64,000 bases of DNA from Halobacillus ihumii (lineage in GTDB: Bacteria > Bacillota > Bacilli > Bacillales > Halobacillaceae), in NCBI RefSeq assembly GCF_902726645.1, contig NZ_CACVAO010000001.1:2046001-2110000 (forward strand), in the 5' to 3' direction. Shown here piece after piece: positions 16,928 to 25,524 of this stretch. The notes under the pieces are model-generated. The model was given only the letters and a program-made list of their open reading frames with translations, ran no database searches and was not told where the DNA came from. The first letter of the stretch is position 1, and every line of letters begins with the position of its first letter. Position numbers and translations under genes: made by a program.

Positions 16928-17192
16928 ATGCAATGATAAGGACATGGGTTTCTCTTAACGGTTTACAGAGAAGGAAGGTAAGGCTGGGAACTTCCTAACG
17001 CTGTAGAGGAAACTTACCACCTTAGAGCAGTATTGGTGAATGACAGTAACCAATACCGTATAAGCCACGATACAGCATAAACGAAGACATCATTAATAAT
17101 GTTTTAAAGGTATGTGATGGAAAGTTGGGTGGAACCACGGGTATATGACACACGCTCGTCCCTTTTTTGAGGGATGAGTGTGTTTTTTTATT
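16928..17192 (+). promoter_or_regulatory. T-box leader 2 (threonine), tandem copy
   Basis: A second full T-box that closely resembles the first: GATAAGGACATGGG, specifier ACC at 17055-17057, motif GGGTGGAACCACG at 17127-17139, and a terminator hairpin 17148-17185 followed by Ts. It lies directly before the thrS ribosome binding site. Tandem T-boxes are known for B. subtilis thrZ and sharpen the response to threonine starvation. Confidence 0.93.
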
Positions 17193-17220
17193 TTAAAATC
17201 CAAAAAAGGAGTGGTTAATC

Positions 17221-19137
17221 ATGAGTCAAAAAGAAGTTGTTATTAAGTTTCCAGATGGAAATGAAAAGAATTTTTTTCAAGGTGTTTCTTTAGAAGAAAT
17301 TGCACAGTCAATTAGTCCGAGTTTAAGAAAGAAATCTGTGGCGGGTATGGTAAACGGTTCATTGTATGACCTTAAACGTAGCATTAATGATGATGCAGCA
17401 ATAGAATTATACCAGTCTAATTCCTCAGCAGGAATTGAGATTATGAGACATACAACTGCACATTTGTTGGCACATGCAGTCAAGCGCCTTTACGGAGATG
17501 TTCATTTAGGCGTTGGTCCTGTAATTGAAAATGGGTTTTATTATGATCTTGATTTGGAAAATAGCATTACTGTCGAGGATCTTGCTAAAATCGAAAAAGA
17601 AATGAATAAAATTATTTCTGAAAATCTGGAAATCAAACGTGAAGAAATATCACGCAAAGAGGCGAAGAAACTCTTTGCTGAAGACCCGTTAAAGTTGGAA
17701 CTGTTAGATGATATTTCATCAGGGGATGTTTTGACAGTGTATCGCCAAGGGGAGTTCGTTGATTTATGTCGTGGGCCACACTTGCCAGCCACTCGATATG
17801 TAAAAGCATTTAAATTGACGCACATATCTGGAGCTTATTGGCGTGGTGATAGTAATAATAAAATGCTTCAACGTATTTACGGTGTAGCTTTCTCTTCAAA
17901 GGAAGAGTTAAATGAGTATTTTCATTTTGTTGATGAAGCAAAGAAAAGAAATCATCGTAAATTGGGAAATGAATTAGAATTATTTATGTTCTCTGAAGAG
18001 GCACCTGGAATGCCATTTTATTTGGCGAATGGTCAAATTATACGTAATGAACTAGAGGTGTTTTTAAGGAAGCTTCAGAATGCTTATGATTATAAAGAAG
18101 TCCGTACGCCAATCATGATGAATCAGCGGTTATGGGAGAAATCTGGGCACTGGGATCATTATAAAGAAAACATGTATTTCTCAGAGGTGGGCGATCAGAA
18201 ATTTGCGCTAAAACCGATGAATTGCCCAGGACACATGCTTATTTTCAAAGATAAGCTTCATTCCTATCGTGACCTTCCAATTCGAATGGCGGAGTTTGGG
18301 CAAGTTCACCGCCATGAATTCAGTGGTGCATTAAATGGAATGTTACGGGTTCGTACATTTTGTCAGGATGATGCTCACATCTTTGCAACACCAGATCAAA
18401 TTGAGGATGAAATAAAATCGGCGTTAAAATTGATTGATTATGTATACCGTACATTTGGCTTTGACTATGACATTGAGCTATCTACAAGGCCAGAAAATCA
18501 CATGGGTAATGATGCATTATGGGATAAAGCAGAAGGGTCTCTGAAAAATGTCTTGAATGAACTTAATTATGAATTTACTATTAATGAAGGCGATGGAGCA
18601 TTTTATGGACCAAAAATTGATATTCATATCAAAGATGCACTAAAAAGAAGTCATCAATGTGCGACAGTTCAACTGGATTTTCAAATGCCAGAAAAATTCG
18701 ATTTAAATTATATAGATGAACACAATCAAAAAGTCCGTCCAGTTGTTATTCACCGTGCTGTCTTTGGATCAATTGATCGCTTTCTAGGTATTTTAATTGA
18801 GCACTTTGGTGGTTCATTCCCAACTTGGTTAGCGCCAGTGCAAGTGAAGGTGATACCTGTATCAAATGAAATCCATAGGGATTATGTGGAAGAGATTACA
18901 CAAAAATTAAAGCATGATGAATTGAGAGTTGAACCTGACCTACGCGAAGAAAAACTTGGCTATAAAATAAGGGAAGCTCAAATTAAGAAGGTTCCCTATA
19001 TTCTAGTTGTAGGGGATAATGAACTTGAAAATAAATCCATTAATGTAAGACAATACAGTCAAAATGATTCAGATGAAGTTAAGCTAGAAGTGTTTATCTC
19101 TAAACTAAAACAGACAGTTGAAAGTAGAACCCTTTAA
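17221..19137 (+). CDS. thrZ: Threonyl-tRNA synthetase (ThrZ-like)
   Basis: A 638-residue class II synthetase that charges tRNA-Thr. It has an N-terminal TGS domain (residues 1-63), an editing-like SAD domain (HTTAHLLAHAVKRL and VDLCRGPHLP), and a catalytic core with the zinc Cys in MNCPGHM and RHEFSGAL in motif 2. It ends in an anticodon-binding domain (LAPVQVKVIPV, then VPYILVVGDNE). The length equals that of B. subtilis ThrZ (638), and tandem T-boxes precede it as in thrZ. AAGGAG precedes the ATG. Its position within the Tn3-bounded region makes it a probable second, mobile copy; the housekeeping thrS would lie elsewhere. A role in resistance to a ThrRS inhibitor is a speculation. Confidence 0.95.
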   Translation: MSQKEVVIKFPDGNEKNFFQGVSLEEIAQSISPSLRKKSVAGMVNGSLYDLKRSINDDAAIELYQSNSSAGIEIMRHTTAHLLAHAVKRLYGDVHLGVGPVIENGFYYDLDLENSITVEDLAKIEKEMNKIISENLEIKREEISRKEAKKLFAEDPLKLELLDDISSGDVLTVYRQGEFVDLCRGPHLPATRYVKAFKLTHISGAYWRGDSNNKMLQRIYGVAFSSKEELNEYFHFVDEAKKRNHRKLGNELELFMFSEEAPGMPFYLANGQIIRNELEVFLRKLQNAYDYKEVRTPIMMNQRLWEKSGHWDHYKENMYFSEVGDQKFALKPMNCPGHMLIFKDKLHSYRDLPIRMAEFGQVHRHEFSGALNGMLRVRTFCQDDAHIFATPDQIEDEIKSALKLIDYVYRTFGFDYDIELSTRPENHMGNDALWDKAEGSLKNVLNELNYEFTINEGDGAFYGPKIDIHIKDALKRSHQCATVQLDFQMPEKFDLNYIDEHNQKVRPVVIHRAVFGSIDRFLGILIEHFGGSFPTWLAPVQVKVIPVSNEIHRDYVEEITQKLKHDELRVEPDLREEKLGYKIREAQIKKVPYILVVGDNELENKSINVRQYSQNDSDEVKLEVFISKLKQTVESRTL

Positions 19138-19391
19138 AATAAAGTATGTTAAACATTGCTTTGTCTTAAAGCTGTTAAAAGCCCTTTCAAGCAGCGTGAC
19201 TTGTTTTATATTGAAGATCATATATAAACCACCAATACCGGCTAATTTAAAACATACTTTTATACCACGATACCAGCTAATAGTGGAAAATGACTGTTCC
19301 TGAATCGGGCGCTTTCGCGGAATAACATGTTCATCACTTGGAACCAGATTGTGGGATAAGCATGGTGTCAATCTTCTTGGGAAAACTATAC
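19138..19391. other. Non-coding stretch after thrS
   Basis: No gene with support. No strong terminator directly follows thrS. Dispersed repeat copy C lies at 19295-19325. Confidence 0.4.
19295..19325 (+). repeat. Dispersed short repeat, copy C
   Basis: GTTCCTGAATCGGGCGCTTT followed by CGCGGAATAA is the clearest copy of the family with a GGGCGC core. The outer bases (TTCC and GGAA) are partly complementary. Confidence 0.5.
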
Positions 19392-19437
19392 AAAAAAAGC
19401 TTGGACTACATTTCAGAAGAACAGTCCAAGCCTTTTT
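19392..19437. terminator. Bidirectional terminator
   Basis: GCTTGGACT (19399-19407) pairs with AGTCCAAGC (19423-19431), with an A-run before and a T-run after. It serves the minus-strand aldo/keto reductase and possibly thrS. Confidence 0.8.
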
Positions 19438-19462
19438 GCATTTCAAGCAATAAATTAGTCAA

Positions 19463-20428
<966 letters not shown>

Positions 20429-20478
20429 TAGAATGTCCTCCTTTAATTTGTGATATGCTTTTATCTTAACGAATAAAC

Positions 20479-20492
20479 GTGGTTACAACCAC
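20479..20492. promoter_or_regulatory. Short palindrome in the AKR/regulator promoter region
   Basis: GTGGTT and AACCAC face each other across AC, about 50 bp before the aldo/keto reductase start. It is a candidate operator for the divergent regulator, with no other evidence. Confidence 0.4.
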
Positions 20493-20646
20493 TGCATGTT
20501 TATACTAGTAATGGTAGTAACAGGATGTAAAAGTTGACCATATTAAAACACCTGTATCAACCAGTTAAGTTGGACAAATCATTTAATCTTAAGCAAAATG
20601 AAAGCTATACTGGTAATGCGATGAAGAAAGGAATGAATCAAGTCTT

Positions 20647-21432
20647 ATGCAGAAAAGTGTACATTCCAAGGTGTTTGGTCAATTTTTAAAGTCCAGACGA
20701 GAGCGAGTTCAACCTGAAGAAGTTGGCATTCACATGACTTCGGGGCGACGAAGAACGCCGGGGTTGCGCCGGGAAGAGGTTGCTTATCTTAGTCATGTTA
20801 GTGTGACGTATTATACATGGCTAGAACAGGGAAAAGACATTCAACCTTCACAGGAAGTTTTATTGAATATCAGCCAGGCGTTACAGCTTAGTCCTGACGA
20901 GAAAGAACACCTTTTCAATTTAGCGTATAATGAAACATTATCACTGCCGGTTGAAGAACAATATAATGATTCATTGCAAACAACAGTTGACAATTTACCA
21001 TTCCCATCCTTCATTACGGATCAACGTTCCAAGGTTATATTTTGGAATCGTGAGGCTGAATCAATGCTTTTTCCGTTTTCCTCGTGTGCTTTCGAAGAAC
21101 GGTATTTACTACAACTCCTATTTTTGGAGGGAAGTATTCGGGATCGTATTCAAAATTGGGATGAGTTTTCAACCTATTCGGTTGCAGTCTTTCGGGGCAT
21201 TTATGACCGCTTTCCCGAAGACCCAATTCTAAATCAGCTACTAGTAGATCTGAAACAGCAAAGCAAATTGTTCCGAGAATTATGGGAACAGCATCACATC
21301 GAGCAGAAGAAAATAAGTTTCATTTCGATAAATGACGAGCAAGGCCAAACTAAACATTTTCGCATTCATTCCGCTACCCATGTGGATGGAAATGAAGATC
21401 TTTATTGGTGTATGTATGTTCCTGTCTCTTAA
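20647..21432 (+). CDS. XRE/MmyB-like transcriptional regulator
   Basis: A 261-residue regulator. Residues 8-75 form a helix-turn-helix with the actinobacterial-type motif RRTPGLRREEVAYLSHVSVTYYTWLEQGK, typical of the MmyB group. The C-terminal part (about 105-261) is the MmyB ligand-binding, PAS-like domain (DNLPFPSFITDQRSKVIFWNREAE near its start). Regulators of this type usually control a divergent oxidoreductase, here the aldo/keto reductase. The start is uncertain: AAGGA is 13 bases before the ATG at 20647, longer than usual. Confidence 0.85.
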   Translation: MQKSVHSKVFGQFLKSRRERVQPEEVGIHMTSGRRRTPGLRREEVAYLSHVSVTYYTWLEQGKDIQPSQEVLLNISQALQLSPDEKEHLFNLAYNETLSLPVEEQYNDSLQTTVDNLPFPSFITDQRSKVIFWNREAESMLFPFSSCAFEERYLLQLLFLEGSIRDRIQNWDEFSTYSVAVFRGIYDRFPEDPILNQLLVDLKQQSKLFRELWEQHHIEQKKISFISINDEQGQTKHFRIHSATHVDGNEDLYWCMYVPVS

Positions 21433-21480
21433 AGTACTGTCCACAGCAAATTTTAGCGTGTGGTGAAATACACCCTTAAT

Positions 21481-21510
21481 CTTCCTCAAACGGGCGCAGT
21501 TGGGGAATAA
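21481..21510 (+). repeat. Dispersed short repeat, copy D
   Basis: CTTCCTCAAACGGGCGCAGT followed by TGGGGAATAA matches copy C in core and tail. It lies in the 267-bp gap before the DJ-1/PfpI gene. Confidence 0.45.
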
Positions 21511-21699
21511 AGACCAGCTCCCAAATGCCATTGTAGTGCACGTTTATGTAACACGATAAGGTAGAAGGGAACAAGTGCCTGTCAGTTAGAGCATCGTTAT
21601 TTGGTTCGTGTATAATACAGTTCATGAGCATACTGCTTAATAAAGTTATGGGCAGTCTGCTAGAATATATTCGAGAATGATAAAGGGAGGAAGTGCTAT

Positions 21700-22212
21700 A
21701 TGAGTCGACACATTGCAGTCCTTGTAACAGACATGGTAGAAGAAATTGAATTAACTGATCCTGTGAAAGCTTACAAAGAAGCTGGGCATACGGTAGATAT
21801 TATCAGTAATGAAGCAAAAAAAACCATCAATGGCAAAAATGGGGACGAAATACAAGCAGATAGAGGCATAGATGAAGTAAATGCAAACGATTATGATGCA
21901 TTACTCGTACCTGGCGGGTTTTCTCCTGACTTACTACGTATTAATCCGAAGAATAGTGAGTTTGCGAAAACATTTTTCCAAGATAATAAACCCATATTTT
22001 CAATTTGCCATGGTCCACAGTTTCTCGTTAATACAGACCAACTAAAAGGTAGAGAGCTAACAAGCTTTGTTTCCGTAAGAAAAGACTTGGAAAATGCAGG
22101 AGCAACTGTAAAAGATGAAGAAGTAATCGTAGATGGAAACCTTGTAACAAGCAGAACACCTGATGATCTTCCTGCATTCAATCGCGAATCTCTAAAGCTT
22201 TTAGAAAAATAA
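21700..22212 (+). CDS. DJ-1/PfpI family stress protein (YfkM-like)
   Basis: A 170-residue cytoplasmic protein of the DJ-1/PfpI superfamily, full length. The nucleophilic elbow is SICHGPQ with C103 and H104. The conserved acidic residue E17 lies in the early VEEIELTDP loop. The C-terminal block is TSRTPDDLPAFNRE. Close relatives are B. subtilis general stress protein 18 (YfkM) and YraA, linked to aldehyde and dicarbonyl stress. GGGAGG precedes the ATG. It stands alone, between a terminator-like hairpin and the promoter gap. Confidence 0.92.
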   Translation: MSRHIAVLVTDMVEEIELTDPVKAYKEAGHTVDIISNEAKKTINGKNGDEIQADRGIDEVNANDYDALLVPGGFSPDLLRINPKNSEFAKTFFQDNKPIFSICHGPQFLVNTDQLKGRELTSFVSVRKDLENAGATVKDEEVIVDGNLVTSRTPDDLPAFNRESLKLLEK

Positions 22213-22227
22213 TTCGTCGATCGTATA

Positions 22228-22257
22228 GGGGGGCTGTTAATCATGCAGCCTCTCTTT
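22228..22257 (+). terminator. Probable terminator of the DJ-1/PfpI gene
   Basis: AGGGGGGCTG pairs with GCAGCCTCTCT across an ATTAATCAT-type loop, followed by a T-rich run. Confidence 0.6.
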
Positions 22258-22449
22258 ATTTTTTATTTGATAATAGATAAAGCGCTCATGCCCATCTGCC
22301 ATGATCTTCCTCAAAACCAGCTAATAGTTGTCAACATTTTTCATTAAAAATCTTAAGTTTTCCATGCTATACTAAAAATGAACATGCCAAATAACCTTCC
22401 GTTATGCTCTGGTTGGAAGATTTTGTATTTAAATTGATTAATATAGTTT

Positions 22450-23685
22450 TTAAGCTATATCTAGGAAAGTTGTATTACTTTTAAGCATTGCAAAAATCCA
22501 ATGTAAAAGCTTATTAACACAAGCGATGATCGCTACTCTAAAAGGTTTACCTTCATCGCGTTTCTTATCGTAAAATTCTCTTAATCTTTTATTACGTGGA
22601 ATGATTTCCACGCTTGTTTTCTTTTTACGAGCGTCTCGTATTCCGCATTGAACAGCCATAAATAGAGCTTGTCTTAATCTGCTAGATCCTCTTTTGGTAA
22701 TACGGTTTACGGAAGCTGTAAACTTACCAGAGGAGTACACACTAGGATCGACTCCAGTGAATGCAACGAGCTTTTTGGGATGATTAAACCTTTCTATCTC
22801 ACCAATTTCAGAAATTATCGTTGCCGCAATTTTTTCTCCGATACCTGGGATAGATTGGATTAATTCATATTCTTCAACTTCTTTGGCAAGGGCATCTATT
22901 TCAGCAGCTAACTTTGATAGATGCTCTTGGTATTGAAGAACAATATTTATCATTATTTCTAGGTTAATAATATGACTTTGATACAAGTTATTTTGAAATG
23001 GGTTACGAATTGCTGCATCTCGTAGCTTTTTTGCCTTTTCCTTAGCCCATTTATCTGAACGACTCTTACATAGTGAAGCTATTTTATCTGCTAAGACAGG
23101 TCCAGTGACACTTAAAACTGATTTCGATGTTGGAAATATTAAAAGTACCTGTAAAGAAACTTTTGAATACAGGTTCACAAATACTCCTCTATATTCAGGA
23201 AATACTTGGTCCAATATCGATTGAAGTTGTAGTTTGGTTTGTGCTGCTACACTTGAAATAGTTTCGTGCTGTCTTGTTAGATTACGAAGGTTTAAGAGGC
23301 GGATCCCTCTTTTCTTACTAGGTTCCAGTTCCTCTTTATAATAAAGCTCACACAGGTTGTAGGCATCTATGGCATCTGTTTTCACCTTTCGCAAACTTGA
23401 ACTTTTCGCTCGATGTGCAATCAATGGATTAACAATAATATACATATATTGTTGTTCCTCTAAAAATTGAATAATAGGAGTATGGTAGTGTCCAGTCGAT
23501 TCCAAAATAACCGAAGGTTTTCCCCCAGCTAGAGACTCAATCTCCTTTAAGAAGTCAAGAAATTTATTAAGCTCTTTAACATTATGCAGGATACTAAAAC
23601 TTTTACGATAAGGCTCTCCCTTATCTAAAAACGCTTGAATCTGACTTTCCCCTTTGGCAACATCCAGACCAATGACTGGATTCAT
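22450..23685 (-). CDS. IS110-family transposase
   Basis: A 411-residue DEDD recombinase of the IS110 family. The RuvC-like N-terminal domain has D8 (GLDVAKG), E62 (ILESTGHYH), D104 and D107 (KTDAIDAYNL). The C-terminal transposase_20 part has SIPGIGEKIAATIISEIG and ITKRGSSRLRQAL, with the conserved serine near the latter. No frameshift is visible, so it looks active. GGAGGAGAAATCGT precedes the ATG. A structured leader lies upstream (23690-23900), as expected for a bridge RNA element. It sits inside the Tn3-bounded region, between the DJ-1 gene and the right terminal repeat. Confidence 0.92.
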   Translation of the reverse strand: MNPVIGLDVAKGESQIQAFLDKGEPYRKSFSILHNVKELNKFLDFLKEIESLAGGKPSVILESTGHYHTPIIQFLEEQQYMYIIVNPLIAHRAKSSSLRKVKTDAIDAYNLCELYYKEELEPSKKRGIRLLNLRNLTRQHETISSVAAQTKLQLQSILDQVFPEYRGVFVNLYSKVSLQVLLIFPTSKSVLSVTGPVLADKIASLCKSRSDKWAKEKAKKLRDAAIRNPFQNNLYQSHIINLEIMINIVLQYQEHLSKLAAEIDALAKEVEEYELIQSIPGIGEKIAATIISEIGEIERFNHPKKLVAFTGVDPSVYSSGKFTASVNRITKRGSSRLRQALFMAVQCGIRDARKKKTSVEIIPRNKRLREFYDKKRDEGKPFRVAIIACVNKLLHWIFAMLKSNTTFLDIA

Positions 23686-23689
23686 ACGA

Positions 23690-23900
23690 TTTCTCCTCCT
23701 TTAAATGTACGTAATGTCGGTATCCCCTAAGGCTTCTTGTAACGTCGTAGGTTCGCTTGTTAAACGGGATCATTGTCCCAACCAGCCTGAAACACGTTTA
23801 TACAAGTAGGGGGTGAACAGTTTTGCGGACGGGATCTTAGCCCCACGGGCGCTACGTTCTACCCCGACTACCGTTAATAATAAGACCATATTAAAAAAGG
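23690..23900 (-). ncRNA. Candidate IS110 bridge RNA
   Basis: The non-coding stretch directly upstream of the IS110-family transposase is about 210 bases long. On the minus strand it holds several GC-rich stem-loop motifs (GTCGGGGTAGAACGTAGCGCC, then GGGGCTAAGATCCCGTCC-type and GGGACAATGATCCC). In IS110 (as opposed to IS1111) elements this place encodes the bridge RNA that pairs with target and donor DNA. The exact ends and the guide loops are not assigned here. Confidence 0.6.
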
Positions 23901-23930
23901 TCAACCAGTAAAAAATCTGGCTAACCTTAT

Positions 23931-23958
23931 ATTACGAACGGGCGCGTTTGTTGAAAAT
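23931..23958 (+). repeat. Dispersed short repeat, copy E
   Basis: ATTACGAACGGGCGCGTTTG followed by TTGAAAAT shares the GGGCGC core of copies B, C and D. Confidence 0.35.
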
Positions 23959-23959
23959 C

Positions 23960-24005
23960 AAAAGCTTAATTTCTCACTAAAATACTGAGGAATTAAGCTT
24001 TTTTT
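23960..24005. terminator. Rho-independent terminator next to the right Tn end
   Basis: AAAAGCTTAATT pairs with AATTAAGCTTTT, with T-runs on the plus strand. It may shield the element from outside transcription. Confidence 0.65.
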
Positions 24006-24018
24006 ATCTTTTAAAATC

Positions 24019-24056
24019 CTTAACGTTGTAAATCCGCATTTTCCTGACGTTACCCC
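24019..24056 (-). repeat. Right 38-bp terminal inverted repeat of the Tn3-family unit
   Basis: On the minus strand it starts GGGGTAACGTCAGGAAAATG and ends TTACAACGTTAAG. It differs from the left repeat only at positions 7 and 17. Confidence 0.85.
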
Positions 24057-24076
24057 TTATAGGAGAGGAGAGCCGT

Positions 24077-24271
24077 TTGTGCTTCCCTCTCTTTTTTTAT
24101 AAAGAAAGCTGTTCCGGCTTAACATTCACCGAATGGGTAATTACACATAAATTAAAAGGGAGAAACACCATTGTTGGATTCCTTTGGAGAAGAAGTGGCT
24201 GGATTTATCATATAAATAAATCCAAACAGGATCCGTTTTTTTCCAATGTTTCTAATTGGGAGGACTTTTGA
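24077..24271 (+). CDS. Possible small gene, perhaps 5'-truncated by the transposon
   Basis: An open frame from TTG 24077 gives 64 residues. The later part is protein-like (LTFTEWVITHKLKGRNTIVG, then FLWRRSGWIYHINKSK and FFSNVSNWEDF). It ends two bases before the next ATG (24274). The TTG start lies inside a possible terminator hairpin (24063-24091) and has no ribosome binding site, and the transposon end is 20 bp upstream. The true 5' end may have been lost. Family not recognised. Confidence 0.35.
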   Translation: MCFPLFFYKESCSGLTFTEWVITHKLKGRNTIVGFLWRRSGWIYHINKSKQDPFFSNVSNWEDF

Positions 24272-24273
24272 AT

Positions 24274-24765
24274 ATGATAAGTTTTTATTCTTTTCACGGT
24301 GTCATCACTGCGATTAGTGATTTTATAGTTGGAGCAGATGGAGAAGGAGAAGGTTGTTATAAATTACTAACTGTTGAAAACGGATTGGGACGAATTGTTA
24401 ATTTCGTTGTTGCGTCTACAACTTACTTTGTCGATCAAGCTATGGTGGCGGTTGGTGACAGAGTAACGGGATATTATGATGGGAGTGCCCCGGTTCCATT
24501 AATCTATCCACCACAATACCGTGCACTTGTCATGGTAAAACACAGTTCGCCACAAAATGTAAAAGTAGAATTTTTTAACAGCCAGTTGGTGAGCAGTGAT
24601 GGCCAACTAAAGTTACATGTATCCCCATTTACTCTAATAAGGTTACCGAATGGGCAAGCATTTTCAAAAGAAATTGCCAATCGAAATCTAATTGTTATCT
24701 ATGGCTCCTCTACAAAAAGTATCCCAGCTCAAACTACTCCGTATAAAATAATAGTTTGGTGCTAG
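24274..24765 (+). CDS. Conserved hypothetical protein
   Basis: A 163-residue protein from ATG 24274, with GGGAGGAC eight bases upstream. The frame is open from 24256, but that start has no ribosome binding site. The sequence starts with a FHGVITAISDFIVG strand segment. It continues with LLTVENGLGRIVNFVVASTTYFVD, then a GD-VTGYYDGSAPVPLIYPPQY motif, and ends in NRNLIVIYGSSTKSIPAQTTPY. I have seen this pattern in uncharacterised Firmicute proteins of similar length, with no known role. It looks like a beta-rich, OB-like fold with no signal peptide. It is the first intact gene to the right of the transposon. Confidence 0.7.
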   Translation: MISFYSFHGVITAISDFIVGADGEGEGCYKLLTVENGLGRIVNFVVASTTYFVDQAMVAVGDRVTGYYDGSAPVPLIYPPQYRALVMVKHSSPQNVKVEFFNSQLVSSDGQLKLHVSPFTLIRLPNGQAFSKEIANRNLIVIYGSSTKSIPAQTTPYKIIVWC

Positions 24766-24808
24766 GTGTTATTAAATTGACCCGGTTCTATCATTAAAAA
24801 GACATCAT

Positions 24809-25288
24809 TTACTTATGGTACGGTTCTCCTCGATTAATCTTAAAAGCCCGATAAATTTGCTCCACCAGCACCAGCCGCATCAACTGATGAGGAAACGTCA
24901 TTTTAGAAAACGAAAGTCCGAAGTCCCTTCGCTGCATAACTTCATCACTCAACCCCAGTGATCCGCCAATGACAAAGGCGATCTTGCTCTTACCATAGGT
25001 AGCAAGGTCGTCCATTTTTTTGGCAAGTTTCTCCGATGTCAGCTGCTGGCCATCGATTTCCAGCGTTATAACATAGCTATCCGGATTGATTTTGCTCAGA
25101 ATCCGCTCCCCTTCTTTTTGCTTCACTTCAAGCATTTGCGCTTCGCTTAAGTTTTCGGGAGCTTTTTCATCTGCAACTTCTATAACATCAACTTTAGCGT
25201 AAGGGCCAAGTCGTTTTACGTATTCTTGGATGCCTTGTTTCAAGTACTTCTCTTTTAGTTTCCCAACGGTTATGATAGTAATTTTCAT
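24809..25288 (-). CDS. rlmH: 23S rRNA (pseudouridine1915-N3)-methyltransferase RlmH
   Basis: A 159-residue SPOUT methyltransferase (orfX/YydA) that methylates pseudouridine 1915 of 23S rRNA. Length is as usual. Motifs: [15 protein letters not shown] at the N-terminus, [16 protein letters not shown], the knot [11 protein letters not shown], and [27 protein letters not shown], ending in EPYHK. GGAGG lies seven bases before the ATG. Its 3' end faces the mobile region. In staphylococci the equivalent end is the SCC attachment site, but no ccr gene is visible here. Confidence 0.96.
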   Translation of the reverse strand: MKITIITVGKLKEKYLKQGIQEYVKRLGPYAKVDVIEVADEKAPENLSEAQMLEVKQKEGERILSKINPDSYVITLEIDGQQLTSEKLAKKMDDLATYGKSKIAFVIGGSLGLSDEVMQRRDFGLSFSKMTFPHQLMRLVLVEQIYRAFKINRGEPYHK

Positions 25289-25524
25289 GTCGTATCCTCC
25301 GTAAAAAAATGGTTACCCTTAGTGTACCATGTGGCCGGAGAACCTTTCATAATTTGAGTTAAAGAACAATCTATTTGGGTTAGCGAACAATCATGTTGAG
25401 TACGGGAACAATCTTCCCCCGTTAAGAAACAATCATGCCGAGTACGGGAACAATCCTCCTGAGAAGCGGAACAATCCCATGAAGTTACAGGACAATCCCC
25501 AGGGCAAACTCCCAGACATCTCAC
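25285..25524 (-). CDS. Cys-rich heptapeptide-repeat open frame between M48 gene and rlmH
   Basis: A 79-codon frame overlaps the M48 stop by ATGA at its start (25521-25524) and the rlmH start by ATGA at its end (25285-25288). Its centre is seven units of a 21-bp tandem repeat. These translate to a heptad that always begins DC and often continues S-x-T ([28 protein letters not shown]). This could be a true Cys-rich repeat protein or just an open frame made by a 21-bp repeat. No ribosome binding site is clear. Evidence for coding is the double overlap only. Confidence 0.35.
   Translation of the reverse strand: MRCLGVCPGDCPVTSWDCSASQEDCSRTRHDCFLTGEDCSRTQHDCSLTQIDCSLTQIMKGSPATWYTKGNHFFTEDTT
25364..25499. 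repeat. Seven-unit 21-bp tandem repeat
   Basis: The motif ACAATC begins at 25366, 25387, 25408, 25429, 25450, 25471 and 25492, exactly every 21 bases. Units are often preceded by GA or GG and followed by divergent bases. The unit sequences have drifted but the period has not. Confidence 0.9.

Noticed and set aside
19105..19446. 113-codon minus-strand frame overlapping the thrS end
   Set aside because: It overlaps a well-supported gene and a terminator; product is not protein-like.
24809..24860. SCC-type integration
   Set aside because: No ccr recombinase gene and no second attachment copy in the window.
25364..25499. CRISPR array
   Set aside because: Period of 21 bases with only a six-base constant core, no true spacers, and no cas genes; this is a simple tandem repeat.
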